Under the pieces are notes generated by a model that worked only from the letters and a program-made list of their open reading frames with translations, had not been told where the DNA came from and did not search any database. 64,000 nt of DNA, from NCBI GenBank assembly GCA_963920705.1, contig OY987225.1:4528334-4592333 (forward strand). Reading direction: 5' to 3'. The position numbers and the translations under genes are program-made. This document shows positions 61,534-64,000 of this stretch, one piece after another; position 1 is the stretch's first letter, and every line of letters starts with the position of its first letter. Origin of the DNA: Odiellus spinosus (lineage: Eukaryota > Arthropoda > Arachnida > Opiliones > Phalangiidae).

Positions 61534-61621
61534 TTTTTTGTACCAAACCCGAATGAAGGCGATGCGAATGATTCGAACTCTCCGAATTCGAATGCTTTGG
61601 ATTTTTTTAGAGAATAGCCTC

Positions 61622-61626
61622 CCAGG
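61622..61626. repeat. Right target-site duplication CCAGG
   Basis: CCAGG follows the right tip and leads into ctccctttcagtggg, resuming the minisatellite unit at the point where it was broken at 60,488. Confidence 0.8.
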
Positions 61627-64000
61627 CTCCCTTTCAGTGGGTCTTTTTGAAAGCGAGGCTCTCTTTGGGGGGTGTTTAGAAAGCGGGACTCACTTCCAGG
61701 GGGCTTTTTGACAGCGAGGCTCTCTTTGGGGGGCGTTTAGAAAGCCAGGCTCCCTTTCAGTGGGGCTTTTAGAAAGCCAGGCTTCCTTTCAGTGGGGCTT
61801 TTAGAAAGCCAGTTTCCCTTTGAGGGAACTTTTAGAAATCGAGCCTCCCTTTGAGGGGCTTCTAGAAAGCCAGTTTCCCTTTGAGGGGACTTTTAGAAAG
61901 TCAGGCTCCCTTTCAGGGGGCTTTTAGTAAGCCAGTCTCCTTTCAGTGGGGCTTTTAAGAGACCAGGCTCCCTTTGGAGCGGCTTTTAGAAAGCGAGGCT
62001 CCCTTCCAGGGGGCTTTTAGAAAGCGAGACTCCCTTCCAGGGGGCTTTTAGAAAGCCAGGCTCCCTTTTAGTGGGGCTTTTAGAAAGCCTGTTTCCCTTT
62101 GAGGGGACTTTTAGAAAGCGAGGCTCCCTTTGAGGGGACTTTTAGAAAGCGAGGCTCCCTTTGAGGGGCTTTTAGAAAGCCAGGCTCCCTTTGAATGGCT
62201 TTTAGAAAACCAGGCTCCCTTGAATGGCTTTTAAAAAGCCAGGCTCCCTTTCAGTGTGGCTTTAAGAAAGCGAGGCTCTCTTTGAGAGGACTTTTAGAAA
62301 GCGAGGCTCCCTTTGAGGGGACTTTTAGAAAGCGAGGCTCCCTTTCAATGGCTTTTAGAAAACCAGGCTCCCTTGAATGACTTTTAAAAAGCCAGGCTCC
62401 CTTGAATGGCTTTTAAAAAGCCAGGCTCCCTTTCAGTGTGGCTTTAAGAAAGCGAGGCTCTCTTTGAGAGGACTTTTAGAAAGCGAGGCTCCCTTTGAGG
62501 GGACTTTTAGAAAGCGAGGCTCCCTTTGAGGGGCTTTTAGAAAGCCAGGCTCCCTTTGAATGGCTTTTAGAAAGCCAGGCTCCCTTTCAGTGTGGCTTTT
62601 AGAAAGCGAGGCTCTCTTTGAGGGGCTTTTAGAAAGCCAGGTTACCTTTCAGGGCTTTTAAAAAGCCACTGTCCCTTTGATGTAGCTTCTAGAAAGCCAG
62701 CCTCCCTTTGATGGAACTTCTGGAAAGCCAGGCTCCCTTTGATGGAGCTTCTAGAAAGCCAGGCTCCCTTTGAGGGGCGTTTAGAAAACAAGGCTCCCTT
62801 TGGAGCGGCTTTTAGAAAGTAAGGCTCCCCTTGAAGGGGCTTCTAGAAAGCGTGGCTCCCTTTCAGGGGGGCTTTTACAGAGCCAGGCTCCGTTTCAGGG
62901 TGCTTTTAGAAAGCCAGGCTCCTTTTTTAGGGAATTTTAGAAAGCCAGGCTCCTTTTGAGGGGCTTGGAGGAAGCCAGGTTTCTATTCAGGGGGCTTTTA
63001 GAATACCAGGTTCCTTTGAAGGGGCTTCTAAAAAGCCAGGCTCCTTTGAAGGGGCTTCTAAAAAGCTAGGCTCCTTTGAAGGGGCTTCTAAAAAGCTAGG
63101 CTCCTTTGAAGGGGCTTCTAAAAAGCCAGGCTCCTTTGAAGGGGCTTCTAAAAAGGCAGGCTCCTTTGAAGGGGGTTCTAAAAATCCAGTTTCCCTTTGA
63201 GGTGACTTTAAGAAAGCGAGGCTCCCTTTGAGGGGACTTTTAGAAAGCGAGGCTCCCTTTGAGGGGACTTTTAGAAAGCGAGGCTCCCTTTGAATGGCTT
63301 TTAGAAAACCAGGCTCCCTTGAATGGCTTTTAAAAAGCCAGGCTCCCTTTCAGTGTGGCTTTAAGAAAGCGAGGCTCTCTTTGAGAGGACTTTTAGAAAG
63401 CGAGGCTCCCTTTGAGGGGACTTTTAGAAAGCGAGGCTCCCTTTGAATGGCTTTTAGAAAACCAGGCTCCCTTGAATGGCTTTTAAAAAGCCAGGCTCCC
63501 TTGAATGGCTTTTAAAAAGCCAGGCTCCCTTTCAGTGTGGCTTTAAGAAAGCGAGGCTCTCTTTGAGAGGACTTTTAGAAAGCGAGGCTCCCTTTGAGGG
63601 GACTTTTAGAAAGCGAGGCTCCCTTTGAGGGGCTTTTAGAAAGCCAGGCTCCCTTTGAATGGCTTTTAGAAAACCAGGCTCCGTTTGAATGGCTTTTAGA
63701 AAGCCAGGCTCCCTTTCAGTGTGGCTTTTAGAAAGCGAGGCTCTCTTTGAGGGGCTTTTAGAAAGCCAGGTTACCTTTCAGGGCTTTTAAAAAGCCAGGG
63801 TCCCTTTGATGTAGCTTCTAGAAAGCCAGCCTCCCTTTGATGGAACTTCTGGAAAGCCAGGCTCCCTTTGATGGAGCTTCTAGAAAGCCAGGCTCCCTTT
63901 GAGGGGCTTTTAGAAAACAAGGCTCCCTTTGGAGCGGCTTTTAGAAAGTAAGACTCCCCTTGAAGGGGCTTCTAGAAAGCGTGGCTCCCTTTCAAGGGGG
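61622..64000 (+). repeat. ~30-bp minisatellite array, right part (about 77 units, runs off the window)
   Basis: The unit is the same as at 52,399-60,488, and the array continues past the right edge. A block with the variants ccctttgatgtagcttc, gatggaacttctgg and gtaaggctccccttg is at about 62,651-62,900 and again at 63,779-64,000, spaced about 1,129 bp apart. The gaatggcttttaaaaagcc / gtgtggctttaagaaagcg run occurs near 62,220, 62,400, 63,320 and 63,480. A run of five nearly identical units (ggcttctaaaaagc.aggctcctttgaagg) lies at 63,015-63,170. Confidence 0.97.

Larger units (their letters stand above)
60489..61621. mobile_element. 1,133-bp non-autonomous DNA element inserted in the minisatellite
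   Basis: The left tip GAGTCTATTCTCTAA and the right tip TTAGAGAATAGCCTC are inverted at 14 of 15 positions, and CCAGG is duplicated on both sides. Both subterminal zones (60,489-60,655 and about 61,473-61,610) are packed with attcgg/ccgaat-type motifs in both orientations. The centre is AT-rich with four tandem ~50-bp copies. A second right-end-like motif, TTAGAGAATAGGC, lies at 61,521-61,533. No transposase frame is present; an open frame at 60,469-60,672 crosses the array boundary and is not a gene. The superfamily is unresolved; a 5-bp duplication is uncommon among cut-and-paste elements. Confidence 0.82.

Noticed and set aside
56075-62380. Open frames of 60-120 codons in the minisatellite on both strands (10-residue repeats such as GLLESQAPFE)
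   Set aside because: A 30-bp unit keeps any frame open for a few units on either strand. Unit length varies by one to three bases and breaks every frame.
52399-64000. Telomeric repeat
   Set aside because: The unit is ~30 bp and unlike TTAGGG, TTAGG or related short telomere units. The ttagagaat motifs inside the inserted element are isolated.

Overview
The window is non-coding, repeat-dominated eukaryotic DNA. The only protein-coding trace is one broken DNA-transposon gene of a type found in animals, so an animal genome is most likely. The sequence does not identify the species. The layout suggests heterochromatin: two large tandem-repeat arrays separated by about 1.4 kb of single-copy DNA, with transposons inside or beside the arrays.

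Region 1 (1-43,916) is an unbroken array of about 440 copies of a ~100-bp AT-rich satellite monomer, truncated by the left window edge. Monomer subfamilies recur in fixed orders, giving a higher-order structure. A ~17 kb block (about 1-17,260) is repeated almost identically as a second block (about 17,260-36,500). A third, more diverged and partial copy follows (about 38,100-43,860). Smaller duplications of 0.7-3 kb, all close to whole numbers of monomers, are nested inside.

Region 2 (43,921-50,388) is a 6.47-kb DNA transposon with ~600-bp terminal inverted repeats and a 4-bp TTTT at both outer edges. Its one gene (45,034-49,679, + strand) encodes a transposase-like protein of about 1,550 codons with two N-terminal Cys/His modules, a candidate DDE core, a PIN/XPG-like nuclease domain and a C-terminal eight-cysteine finger. 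This combination fits the Academ superfamily. The gene has three frameshifts and two in-frame stops, so as assembled it is a pseudogene. The element sits exactly where the homogeneous satellite gives way to about six diverged ~90-bp edge monomers (50,389-50,960).

Region 3 (50,961-52,398) is low-copy DNA with three small inverted-repeat elements: a ~510-bp foldback element bounded by TA, a 68-bp relative with similar ends, and a 186-bp element bounded by TTAA.

Region 4 (52,399-64,000, continuing past the right edge) is a minisatellite of ~30-bp units built from overlapping quasi-palindromes and organised into ~1.13-kb super-repeats. It is interrupted at 60,489-61,621 by a 1,133-bp non-autonomous element with a clean 5-bp target duplication (CCAGG) and a duplicated right end.

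No intact gene, tRNA, rRNA or CRISPR array was found. The many short open frames in both arrays are by-products of repeat length (99 bp = 33 codons; 30 bp = 10 codons).
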